Assembly (NCBI RefSeq): GCF_000346465.2
Contig: NC_034011.1
Span: forward strand, 20,191,928 to 20,255,927
From: Prunus persica
Taxonomy: Eukaryota; Streptophyta; Magnoliopsida; Rosales; Rosaceae
Reading direction: 5' to 3'
DNA length: 64,000 bases
In this document: positions 21,348-31,760 of the stretch, one piece after another
Layout: every line of letters starts with the position of its first letter
Position numbering within the stretch: position 1 is the first letter of the stretch
Program-made: the position numbers and the translations under genes
Notes under the pieces: generated by a model
Databases searched by the model: none
The model's input: only the letters and a program-made list of their open reading frames with translations
What the model was told of the DNA's origin: nothing

Positions 21348-21671
21348 TATGGGAGGAGGAGGAATTGGTGTGGGGGCAAGCCTAGTAGGGGAACCGATGT
21401 GTACAGAGGAATTCGGTGTAGGAGCAAGTGAAGGGAGTTGTATGCGATGGCATCGGGAATAGGTTTGGAGTAGTGGGCTGGGCCAGAGCAAAATGAGCTT
21501 CGCGGAGTGGACTGGGTGGTGTTACTGGGCTTAGGTTGTGGCTAGTGACTGTGGCAGTTGGAAAGGTGTGCACTAGGGAGGTGTCGTCAGTGATCGGGGC
21601 TGGATATGGGGCAGAAGTGATCAGTGCGGGGCTAGGTGCAAATGAGGGCATAATTGGGTTGAATTCAATAT

Positions 21672-22569
21672 TCACATGCTCTGAAGAATATGATACTTGT
21701 AAATGCTAAAATGGAAAATGTGTTTCATTAAATAAAACATGACAGGAGGTGTAAACACGACCCGTGGAGGGATGTAAACAACGGTAATCTTTGTGGTGAG
21801 AATTGTATCCAAAGAAAACACATTCAAGGGTGTGGTTGATGAGTTTATTGGCAGTATAGTTTCCAAGATAAGGGAAACAAGAACAGCCAAACACCTAGAG
21901 ATGAGAGTAGGAGGGAGGATGTTGGAAGAAACGAGCGTATAGGGTGTCCCACTGAAGATTTGGAGTAGGTAGGAGGTTGATGAGATGGACAGCAATAAGG
22001 GCAGCTTCAACTCAAAGATTGTGGGGAGTGTGGGAAGTGGGAAGGAGGGTGCGAATCATGGTGGAAATGTGGCGGTGTTTACATTCAGCTATGCCATTTT
22101 GTTGTGGGGTGTGGGGGCATGAGAAACATTGGTAGATGCCTAGTTGATTACAAAGATCAGAGAAAACATTATTAACATATTCAGTGTCATTGTCACTTTG
22201 AAGGATTTGCACAGTTTTGTGAAATTGATTTTTAACCACGACAAGAAAGGTTTGAAAGTGAGGAAATATCTTATTTTTATGGTGCATAGGATAGATCCAG
22301 AAGTAACGAGAAAAGTCATATGTAAACAAGACGTAATAGCAATAATCAGTGACATAAATGATGGGGGACATCCATACATGAGAGTGAATTAAATAAAGGG
22401 GAGATGGGGCAAAAGATTTATTACTAATAAATGATAGTTTGGTGGATTTGCTAAGTGCACAATCCTTATAGAAAGCATGAGAAACTTTAAAGCCTAGAGA
22501 TGGCGCTAAGTGAGAGAGCACATGATGGGATGGATGGTCAAGGCGACGATGACAAGCAGGAGAGTGCAC
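21672..22569 (-). pseudogene. Copia C integrase remains
   Basis: The zinc-binding part starts at 22569 (HRRLDHPSHHVLSHL, CALSKSTKLSF), followed by core fragments (YVLFTYDFSRYFWIYPM, QSDNDTEYVNNVF, PHTPQQNGIAECKHRH) and a C-terminal CVFFGYNSHHKDYRCLHPSTGRVY segment near 21750-21850. Frameshifts separate the parts. Confidence 0.82.
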
Positions 22570-22931
22570 TGTGGTAAGGGCATAAGGGACAGGGGATGGG
22601 TGAGAAGATAGGGAAAGTGGATAAAGACCATCCTTAGAAGGCCCCGAAAGAGTAACGAACCAGTACGTAAGTCATATATTTGATAAAAGTCAGGAGTAAA
22701 GACAAAGAAAACTAAATTATCAAGAGTACAATAGGCAACAGAGAGAAGATTAGTATGAAGAGAGGGAAGACAAAGGACATTTTGAAGAGAAAAATTGTGA
22801 GAACCTAGAGGAAGAGGAAGAGGAAGAAAGCCAGTGTGAGAGGTAGATAGAGAATCGCCATTAACAAAAAGTACAAAATTATTTCCCTTATATGGCTGTT
22901 GATTTTGGAGATTAGAAGGACTACTAGTCAT
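22506..22931 (-). pseudogene. Copia C protease region
   Basis: Begins with TGVTHHMTSSPSNLQN, corresponding to the DSGATxHMT protease motif (here PDTGVTHHMT), followed by the FLPLPLPLGSHNFSLQNVLCLP segment typical of the copia protease-integrase linker. Confidence 0.7.
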
Positions 22932-22986
22932 GTGATGAGTGACTCCTGTGTCAGGGGATCAAGTGGTGTCAGGTGGCATGGATTAA

Positions 22987-24050
22987 TTAAGCCCCAGTAA
23001 AGGAAGGAAAGGATACCAGGTCACTGTAGAGATGGGGACATATTGCAATAGTATGTTGATTTGTATTGTAGGTGGTGCACCAAGAGGGTCCCAAGACACC
23101 ATAAGTTGAGTTGGGCCGTGCAGAGTGTTTGCTAGAATGGCAGATTGGGCCCAAGGGGGCTGAAAGGAAGGCTATTTTCTTTGAGGTCCAGAACTTGGAG
23201 CAAAAGGAGGCCACAGTTGATTAGGCCAGAGGGGCTGCTGGGAACCATTCCACCAGTTGCTCCAGGAAGAGGAAGAGTTATGCCAGCCACCGCGACCACC
23301 ACGCCGGTTACTGAATGAGCCACCACCATGGTGTGAATTGGAGAAAGTGTGGCCGGTGGTCTGAGGAAAAGATTGGATGACTATGAGTGCTGTGTTTTGA
23401 TCAGGAGAGATACGAGGAGTATGTGCATCAAAAGCTAACAAACGAGCACGAAGATTAGCAAAGTCAGGAAGCAGAGGAAAATTGAGAATTACTATTACGA
23501 TCTTTTTGTAATCAAGTCCTAAACCCCAGGGCACAATGGTGACAAGTTCTTTTGGGGAGACAGGTTCATTGATGGCAGCAAGTGAATCGGCAAGAGACTT
23601 GGCATGACGAAGGCAAGCATCAATGAGTTGAGGGCCTTTTTACATATCCATGAGTTGAAAACGAAGAGCAAATTCATTGGCCATACTGGATTGAGAGAAA
23701 TGGCATTGAAGAGCTCCCAGAGATCTTTGGCAGAGGTGCAGCCAACTTTGAGAGAAAGAATGAACTCAGAGAGTGTACTAGTGATGTAGCTGACAATAAG
23801 TTGGTCTTGTGGTACCACTGAGCATGGGCTGGATTGGTTTGTGTAAGAGTGGTGGTGGTGGTTGTGATTGTTTCAGTAGTAGAAGTTGAGATTTGGGCAG
23901 AGGGTTGTTTATGAGTGCCATCGATAGGTCATGACCGACTAAGAAGAGTTTGAGTTGATAGAGCCAAATGAGGTAGTTGGAGTCAATAAGTTTGATAAAA
24001 TGAGAAGAGTTGGGGCTAAGTAGGGAGAGAGTGGAGTCAGAAGAAGCCAT
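22987..24050 (-). pseudogene. Copia C gag remains
   Basis: Four overlapping fragments in shifting frames: an N-terminus at 24050 (MASSDSTL, FIKLIDSNYLIWLYQLKLFLVGHDL), a middle part (VSYITSTLSEFILSLKVGCTSAKDLWELF) and a Gly/Trp-rich C-terminal part (GGRGGWHNSSSSWSNWWNGSQQ). This matches the layout of plant copia gag proteins. Confidence 0.78.
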
Positions 24051-24121
24051 GAGGTGGACCTAAGGGAGAAGGTTGGATCGAATAAGGGGGATGGAGGAAA
24101 CCCTAAGAAAGGCTGATACCA

Positions 24122-25646
24122 TGTAGAGAATATATTTCCTTGTGAAATTGGTACTTAGGTGACGAGGAGTAAATTTAAATGATATTCAACTAAAAACACA
24201 ACAAACTTCACACACTCTAGACCTTGACCAAATACTCTTATGATTAGTCAACTGTCAAATATGAATTACATCGAACAATAACATACACAGAGCATACCAA
24301 GATGTACCTACAAGCTTAGAGAATTACTAGTGACAACCTAGGCACTCAGAAGGACCCGTCAATCTAGGTATCCCCTGTGCTAGCAACAACTATGGTGAAA
24401 GTGTGTGAAGACAACATAATCAAGTAAATACCAAACAACAGAAAATGATGACTAGTTAACCGTAAGAACACAAACCCAGAAATACATGAACATCATACGA
24501 TGACTAGTCAACTATCAAGAACACAAACCCAGAAAATTTACTGAGATGGAAACCATAAATTGTTCACCTAGAAACCCACTATTGGGAAAAACTGGGGGTC
24601 ATCAACAGACCAGGAAATCCACTAAGCAAAAAGATTCTTACAAAGAAACACTAGCAAGCTCAAGAAATTCCTAGGTCTATTTAGGAAGATGAGCTTTACC
24701 TCCTTTGTGCAATCTTCTTTTCAAGCTTAGCAAAACCAGCAACTTAGGTCTTCATGGCAATGACAACTCCTACTTTAGCTCTTTCATCCCATGGCACTAG
24801 CTGGCTAGCTCCAACTCAAACTAGAACGAAATTTGGATTCAAAGGGAGAATGACCAATTTCTTCAAGAAACCATACTTTTGAAGAAATCAATCTTGAATC
24901 TGATCTAGATATATATGAGAGAGTGTTTGATCTAGCAAGATGAGGTTTTCATATTTCAAATGCAGTTTTCAAAAGGAAACAATTTGGAAAACTCAAAGAT
25001 GAAAAATATGAAGGTTACACTTGAGGAAGAAGAGAAAGTTTGCAAAGAAACTTTCCAAAACTTGCCTACAAAAGTGACGGCTGCCAAATGAGGAATGCCC
25101 TTGTTTTTACACCAAAAATCCTAGGTTATAAATTGTACAAGGCAGCAGAGAATTTCGCAGAATAGGACTAAAAAAAAGGGTAAGGTCCAGCTGGAAACAC
25201 TGAGTTGGAAATCCTAACAATACAAAAGTTGACTAGTCATACGAAAGAAGAATGACTAGTCATAATTTTCAGGAATTTGGTTAATGCAATGTATTGCAAT
25301 GCAAAACTTACCTTTGTCAAACACATTGTTGTCCATCATAATGCAGTCAGTAAGAACACCTAGAGATGTAATTCTTAATCTAAACTAGAGTTTGAGAAAA
25401 TATAATGATTGTCCTATTACAAAATTGTCAAGGGAAGCCAAAAGAAAATTACAAAATTCATACACTTACACCTTGTATTAAAAAAATTACACAAAGTCCT
25501 TACTTATACAAATACAGGAAGTCTACTTAAGGTAGGAAATAATATAGACATGAATACAATCTGATTTACAGCAAGAAAACTAATTGCTAAGAGGAGATTC
25601 TAAAGTTGACTTCTGTGTGTGCTAGAAAAGAAAAGTTGCGTTAACA
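24122..25646 (-). repeat. Copia C 5' LTR, split by a solo LTR
   Basis: Left part 24122-24142 (TGTAGAGAATATATTTCCTTG), right part 25476-25646. Joining the two gives the 164-bp LTR form seen at 18549-18712. Confidence 0.82.
24143..25470. mobile_element. Solo LTR (1,328 bp) nested in the copia C LTR
   Basis: Starts TGAAATTGGTAC and ends CATACACTTACA, with a perfect 5-bp target duplication CCTTG on both sides (24138-24142 and 25471-25475). It has no internal genes, primer site or second LTR, which is the product of LTR-LTR recombination. It contains several copies of a TGACTAGTCA-like word (for example near 24450, 24500, 25240, 25253). The parent family is not identifiable here. Confidence 0.82.
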
Positions 25647-25965
25647 TCAGCTATAAGTTTTAAATTGATCTTAGTGTCTGTTATGGTTGTAAGATGTAAT
25701 ATTTATGACTGAAAGATACAAGATAATATTGAATTTGAAGAATACCAACAAGAACAGAGGAACCAATTTGTCTTTGTCTTTGTCTTTGTCTTTGCACAGA
25801 TATTTGTGGGCTGGAAAAGTTGACTATCTATCAATAAATGACTAACTTTTCGAAATACTTGGACCAACACGAGTGCATATATAAATTCAAAATGTGGTCA
25901 CCGAAATTATATTATTTTAAAGATCTAATCATATTTTGTAGTCACCGAAATTATATATATATATA
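25647..25965. other. Spacer with (TTTGTC)n
   Basis: Continuation of the UGT copy 2 3' flank after the copia C target duplication. Holds a short TTTGTC microsatellite near 25770-25795. No genes seen. Confidence 0.5.
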
Positions 25966-26148
25966 CAGTCTTGATCTCTTGGACTACAGGGGTCCAAGAG
26001 ATTTATAGTCACTCACCGTTGGATGTAAATTCAACGGTTCACTCACTCTTGCACTCCTTTTAGAAAACTTTTTAGAACCATTGGATTAATATCTAACGGT
26101 GGGTGACCACAATCTCTTGGACTCCTGTAGTCCAAAAGATCGGAACTG
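25966..26148. mobile_element. 183-bp MITE, CAGTCCCGATCTCTTGG family, copy 2
   Basis: Inverted relative of 13335-13519, with the same terminal repeats (CAGTCTTGATCTCTTGGACT at the left, its near-complement ending CGGAACTG at the right) and the same internal CCGTTGGAT/ATCTAACGG pair. It lies in a TA microsatellite, so the target duplication cannot be read. Confidence 0.82.
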
Positions 26149-26810
26149 TATATATATATATATATATATATTGAAATAATAGTATTTTTCTTATTCTTAT
26201 TCAAAGCAGAAGTAGAATGAGAATTGGAACTCTTTGTGGTAGATGTAGATGTAAGTGGTCCAATAATTGGAGTAAAAACCGGCGAAGGGCCAAGAAGATA
26301 ATGAAACAAATCATTCTTTCTCCAAAAAAAGAAAAAAAAAGCTTAATCAGATTTCATCTTAAAAGAAAAATAGGGGAAAGGCCAATAAAAGATCACAGTC
26401 CACTTTGCTTCTTCTCACCTCAATTTGTCTGACAGCTAGCCGATGCATCCTTTTTGTGATGGATACTGCTTGACTCCTTCTAAGTAAGGAGATACTTATC
26501 CTTTCTACGAATTACAGTTTGATACATATGCAAAAATAATTCATCAAAATCACAACAACAAAATCTGCCCACATGTCACACTATTATTGACAGGAATGTA
26601 CGAACTCTTACTTATAAAGGAAGGAGGGAAGTACTTTCCTTTTCTGACATTATCCTCAGTTTCCAATTTTGGCTCAAATTTCAACTTTATTCTGTCTCTC
26701 TTTGGTTATCTTATCTGCATAGACTTGTGTGGAGTAAAAAAACAGAGAGCCAAAACAGGACATATTGAAAAGTATCTCACCAGAACTGCAATGCAAACAC
26801 ACAATCTAAG
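26149..26810. promoter_or_regulatory. 5' flank of UGT copy 3, TATA segment missing
   Basis: Shares long blocks with the flanks of copies 4 and 6 (CTTCTTCTCACCTCAATTTG, CAGAGAGCCAAAACAGGACA). Between GAAAAGTA and the ACTGCAATGC before the ATG it lacks the roughly 35 bp that carry TATAAATA in those copies, so its core promoter looks deleted. Confidence 0.6.
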
Positions 26811-27539
26811 ATGAGCTCCATAGAAGTACAAGGCAACAAGCCTCATGCTGTATGCATTCCCTTTCCACTTCAAAGCCATATAAAGGCAACGCTTAAATTT
26901 GCAGAGCTCCTCCACCATAGAGGTTTTCACATAAGCTTTGTTAACACAGAGTTCAATCACAAGCGCTTTCTTAAATCTCTAGGACTCAATTCCCTTGATG
27001 GCTTGCCTGATTTTCGGTTTGAAGCCATCCCAGATAGCCTTCCAGATTCAAATGAAGATACCACACAAGATGTCACTCTGCTTGCTGAGTCCGTAGGAAA
27101 AAATTTATTTGCTCCCTTTCATGCCCTCCTTGCAATACTCAACAATGATGCCATAGAAACATCCAGCAATCCTCCAGTGACTTGCATTGTTTCAGATGGT
27201 TTCATGTCCATGTTCACAATCACAGCTGCTGAAGAAATTGGAGCCCCTATAGTGCTGTTCTACACTATAGCTGCCTGCAGCTTCATGGGATTGAAACAAC
27301 TTCGTGCTTTGGTCGAAAAAGGACTTGCACCACTCAAAGGTGAAATATATAACCTATTAATTGAAGCAATTGTTGTTTAGCTTATGGATAACTCTTAGTT
27401 TCTTGTTTCTAAACATGCAAATAAAATGTTTCTTCAATTGAATTTCAATTGTACTATTGCAGATGAGAGCTGTTTAACAAACGGCTATCTGGACACCGAA
27501 GACTTCAAATCAAGAAAAAAGATTCACTTTGCTACTTAA
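26811..27539 (+). pseudogene. UGT85A-type copy 3, truncated in exon 2
   Basis: Exon 1 (26811-27339) is fully open: [19 protein letters not shown], the catalytic QSHIKAT histidine, CIVSDGFMSMF with the partner Asp, ending at the family splice donor AAAG/GTGAA. After the intron (27340-27462) exon 2 keeps only 12 codons (DESCLTNGYLDT) and then switches at 27497 to unrelated sequence, reaching a stop at 27537-27539. The predicted product is 201 residues with no PSPG box, so it could not bind UDP-sugar. The core promoter also looks deleted. An expressed truncated protein cannot be excluded, but loss of function is far more likely. Confidence 0.82.
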
Positions 27540-28067
27540 TCTAAGTCTTTGTCTTTTTGTCTTGATTGATCAACTGACTTTTCTTTGCACAGTTACTTGT
27601 GTGTCCAAAATTTGACTAACTTGTAGATTAGTTACTAGCAAGTCCAATGTGTATAAAGTCATAAAAATATGTAGGAAACATGGCTTTGTTTATATGTATA
27701 TTGAGATGTAAATAGTAGCATCATGCTTAGTTTGTATGTTTAAGTTACAAAAAATAAATTAATAAGACAGATAAATTAATAAGATGATATATGTGCTGCC
27801 TGTTATGTTAAAATACTGGTCCTATTTATATATAAATTGAGATCTAAACAGTGCCATCATGCTTAGTTTGGCAAGCTTAAGTTGTAAAAAATAAACTAAC
27901 ATATTTTATATGCTGCTTGTTATGTTAAAATATTATGTATATTTTAATATATCAAGCAGCTATTAAAACATCAAAATATGAGCAGCATTGAGCTGCATAT
28001 TGTTCCAAAAAAACTTGTACAGGCGTTTATCTATATTTTAATGGGTGGTGGACATGGATTTTTCTTT
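27498..28067. other. AT-rich spacer after the UGT copy 3 breakpoint
   Basis: The first 160 bp (27498-27657) reappear almost unchanged at 49695-49860, in front of the promoter of UGT copy 6. The rest is AT-rich with imperfect direct repeats (ATGCTTAGTTTG near 27723 and 27861). No coding signal. Confidence 0.6.
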
Positions 28068-28072
28068 TTTAT

Positions 28073-28288
28073 TGTTATAAACTAGAGTAATTGGAGAGAG
28101 GGAATTGGGAAATCAAAGTAGAGAAACTAATCTCATTGTGTTTCTGTTCTCTAATCTGATCTTTGTTTTTGTCTATATTAACAATGGAAGGGTTCACCCC
28201 TTTTGTAGGCAGAGCTCCATCCAACAAGTGGTGGAGTAGGTAAAGCTCCATCCAACAAGTGGTGGGCTCCACCATATATTTTACAACA
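28073..28288 (-). repeat. LARD 3' LTR (216 bp)
   Basis: TGTTATAAACTAGAG to TTTTACAACA. It contains a direct repeat of AGCTCCATCCAACAAGTGGT and a GGGTTCACCCCTTTTG motif, and pairs with 35921-36136. Confidence 0.92.
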
Positions 28289-28318
28289 CTCTCCCTTGGA
28301 GACCACAAATGATACAGA

Positions 28319-28912
28319 ATATGTCTCGTTAAAAACCTAGCCAGTAAAAACCCAGTGGGACAAAAAACTGGTCAAAGGAAAAAAGAGAGTACATAATCAT
28401 GTGTAACATAAAATTCTATGTATATTGACGCGCGTGCGACACTGCCTCGTTAAAACCTTGCCAGGAAAAACCCAGTGGGATAAAAACCTGGACGAAGGAA
28501 AAAGAGTACAGTGTTTGAAGATCTTTATTGATGGCGCGCTCCCCCTGATGCTTGGCAAAAATATCTTTAAGTCGTACTGTTGATCAGCTTTCTGAATATC
28601 GTAGTTGACACTGCTTCTGTGAGTCAATCTTGAACGACACTGCCTCGTTAAAACCTTACCAGGAAAAACCCAGTGGGATAAAAACCTGGATGAAGGAAAA
28701 AGAGTACAGTGTATGGAGGTCTTTATTAAAACCATGCTCCCCCTGATGAATATCTCCTCCTGAAAAATTTAGGACTAGCTTTTGTCCAATAAGCGACCAT
28801 AAAATTTTTCATAGTATACCCTAAAACCCTTGAGCGACACTGCCTCGTTAAAACCTTACCAGGAAAAACCCAATGGGATAAAAACCTGGATGAAGGAAAA
28901 AGAGTACAGTGT
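28319..28912. repeat. About 75-bp repeats, four spaced copies
   Basis: Four copies of a conserved block (ACTGCCTCGTTAAAACCT, CCAGGAAAAACCCAGTGGGA, then GAAGGAAAAAGAGTACAG) starting near 28323, 28438, 28635 and 28833, separated by unrelated spacers of about 120 bp. They lie between the 3' LTR and the rest of the non-autonomous element and may be a structural or packaging motif. Confidence 0.8.
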
Positions 28913-29179
28913 GGAGCTGAGCTCTATCTGGTCTAGTATACTTCCGGAAAAACATTTAAGGACCAACGGATAATCCTCATAAAAATGCTTCAATACTTTC
29001 TTAGTATAAGCAATAATCTCGTTGGCACAATGCTCGATCCTTAAGTCGAGACAAATATTTCGTGAATTCTGCAGAATCTTTAATGTGTTGCAATCACATT
29101 ATAATCAATGTACTCACTGAGGTAATTTATGCATATTAATATTGAGTACAAATTTTGTGCTTCAAGCACATGTCCTTTA

Positions 29180-30409
29180 GGGCTCGTTTGGTACACAGGA
29201 CTGTCTTGGCATGGACTATGTTTAGGGACTGGTTTGGCTTGGCTTGGCTTGGTCTAAGTTGGATAACACTTATCCTGCGTTTGGTGTATGCTTGGACTAT
29301 GACTAGAATTTTTTTTATTTTTTCAAAAATATCTATATATATATGTATATATGTATTTTATAATATATATATAATATATATGTATATATACATACATATA
29401 ATATATATATGTATATATACATGTATATAAGTATATTATAATAATATTATATATTTTAAATAATATAAACGTACATACACATATATATAAGTGTATATAG
29501 GTGTATATATGTATATTATAATATACATGGGTATAATACATATACATATATTTATATATATGTATGTATAATATAATATATATAATATATATGGGTATGT
29601 TATAATAATAATAATAATATACATATATATACGTGTATATATGTATATTATATATGTATTTATATATACATATACATTATATATTATAAAATACATATGT
29701 ATATATAATATATGTATATATATTATATATTATAATATACATATATATATACGTATATACATGTATATAATATATGTGTATATAGGTGTATCTATATATT
29801 ATAATATATACATGGGTATAATACATATACATATATATGTATATTATAATAGATAATATATATGGGTATGTTATAATAATAATATACATGTATATATGTA
29901 TATTATAATATATATACATATAGTATAAATATATAATGTATATGTGTATATACGTGTGTATATGTATATTATAATACATACATTGGTATAATATATATAC
30001 ACATATATGTATATATACTTATATATATATATTACATATATACATGTATGCTATTATTATAATATTAATATGTATGTGTATATGAGTATATTATAATAAT
30101 AATATACGTGTATATATCTATATGTATTTATATATTATATATGTATATATGTGTTTATATATATATGTATATACGTGTATATATGTACATTAATATATAA
30201 TATAATATATATTACATATATACATGTATACATGTATGTATTATTATAATATTAATATGTATGTGTATATGAGTATATTATAATAATAATATATGTGTAT
30301 ATATCTATATGTATTTATATATATATATTATATATGTATATATGTATTTATATATATACATGTATATGTGTATATACATGTATATATGTACATTATAGTA
30401 TATGTGTAT

Positions 30410-30460
<51 letters not shown>

Positions 30461-30683
30461 TATGTTATTAGTATTACAATATAATATATGCATCTTATAT
30501 ATTGGTGAACATATGACTAGCTAATCCTCCCTTTCTACATGGGTTTAGTAGTCCCCTCCTAGTGAGGTATTTTTGGTGGGCCCGGTATTAGCAATCCCAT
30601 CTAAGACTAGAATTAAATGAAACAAACATGGTACTAAATTTAGTCCAATCCAGTCCAAGCCAAGCCTGTGTACCAAACGACCC
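29180..30683. mobile_element. PIF/Harbinger-like element swollen by AT repeats
   Basis: Terminal inverted repeats GGGCTCGTTTGGTACACAGG at the left and its near-complement at the right, next to TTA at the left and CTA at the right. The G-rich TIR containing GTTTGGT and a 3-bp TWA target are typical of PIF/Harbinger (Tourist) elements. Nearly all of the interior is TATA/TGTATA microsatellite. No transposase. Confidence 0.7.
29326..30490. repeat. 1.1-kb (TA)n-rich compound microsatellite
   Basis: Almost pure A/T with interspersed TGTATA and ACATATA words, several longer imperfect duplications, and a terminal (AAT)n run at 30411-30461. The Tyr/Ile-rich open frames across it on both strands are not genes. 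Copy number may be unreliable in the assembly. Confidence 0.9.
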
Positions 30684-31378
30684 CTAGGGACTTACTTTAT
30701 GCAATGTCAATCCTCTCAACGGATTTTGTCTAAAAAGGGATTAAACTTTATGACACATTATATAGCTTTAACCCAGCTATTTATACATCTTTAGGGAATC
30801 GCTTCTGGCGATATGCTCTGTGCATTTAATAACCCTTAAAGATAATATGTTAGTCTCCGTAATTGTGTAATAAGGGGGGGCACAATTGAATCTGTAAATA
30901 TGGAGAAAAAAAAAACTCAACATTCCTTGTTTCTGCCAGAAAACAGTGTGTCATACAAAGCAGGTATATTCCCTTTTATTCCGAACACCCAAGTATAAAT
31001 TTCAGTATTAGCATCTTTTGGGGTTCGTACTGTGGGTTTGTTCTTTCACGTTCATTCTCATTTATAATGGAATTACCTCGTTCCATTTTGGCCAATGATA
31101 TTGTCGACATTTAATAATTGAACGTGGTTCCAATCAACACAGCCCATTGATGTTTTGAGTAGCTACTCCAAAACCAAAAATTGTCATTCATCAATTCATA
31201 ATCTCACAATTCTCATGTGCATGCGCATGCATCAATTGTAAGCATTTCTTTGCTTTTGGGTACCCAAGCCACTTCAGGGGGCTTTTATTATGTGAGAATG
31301 TGGATTATAACCTCCAATGGAGCGTTATTTTACATAGGGCGTGGAAAATCTCCATTTAGGGAGTTGGAACATTTAGAA

Positions 31379-31760
31379 CCCATATATCTGTCATGCTGCA
31401 GGCATGCCACAGATTAATACATACATGTCAATTAATTTCTGGGACTTTAACCCATATTATGGGACTTTAACCCATATAATTTGCTACGCATTAGGCGTGC
31501 ATAATATCAATATTGACATGTAAAAGGATTGTCCTTTCGGGACTTCAATCCATATCATTTGCTACGCAACAGGCGTGCACCCATATATCTGTCATGCTGC
31601 AGGCATGCCACAGATTAATACATACATGTCAATTAATTTCTGGGACTTTAACCCATATAATTTGCTACGCATTAGTCGTGCATAATATCAATATTGACAT
31701 GTAAAAGGATTGTCCTTTCGGGACTTCAATCCATATCATTTGCTACGCAACAGGCGTGCA
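31379..31760. repeat. About 180-200-bp tandem duplication in the LARD
   Basis: Two copies of a block with CTGTCATGCTGCAGGCATGC, GGGACTTTAACCCATAT and GCTACGCAACAGGCGTGCA. Copy starts are near 31379 and 31580. The first has an extra 20-bp GGGACTTTAACCCATATTAT. Confidence 0.8.

Larger units (their letters stand above)
18549..25646 (-). mobile_element. Copia C: decayed Ty1/copia retrotransposon with nested insertions
   Basis: Bounded by short LTRs (18549-18712, 164 bp; and 24122-24142 plus 25476-25646) and a 5-bp target duplication TCAGC (18544-18548 and 25647-25651). It contains fragments of gag, protease, integrase, reverse transcriptase and RNase H on the minus strand, all with many stops. 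Two later insertions sit inside it: an ATATCG-rich element at about 20438-21347 and a 1,328-bp solo LTR (24143-25470) inside its own 5' LTR. The primer site (24112-24121, minus strand TGGTATCAGCC) resembles tRNA-iMet. Confidence 0.85.

Noticed and set aside
29323..30493. Tyr/Ile-rich open frames on both strands
   Set aside because: Translations of TA/TGTATA microsatellite. Low complexity on both strands at once.
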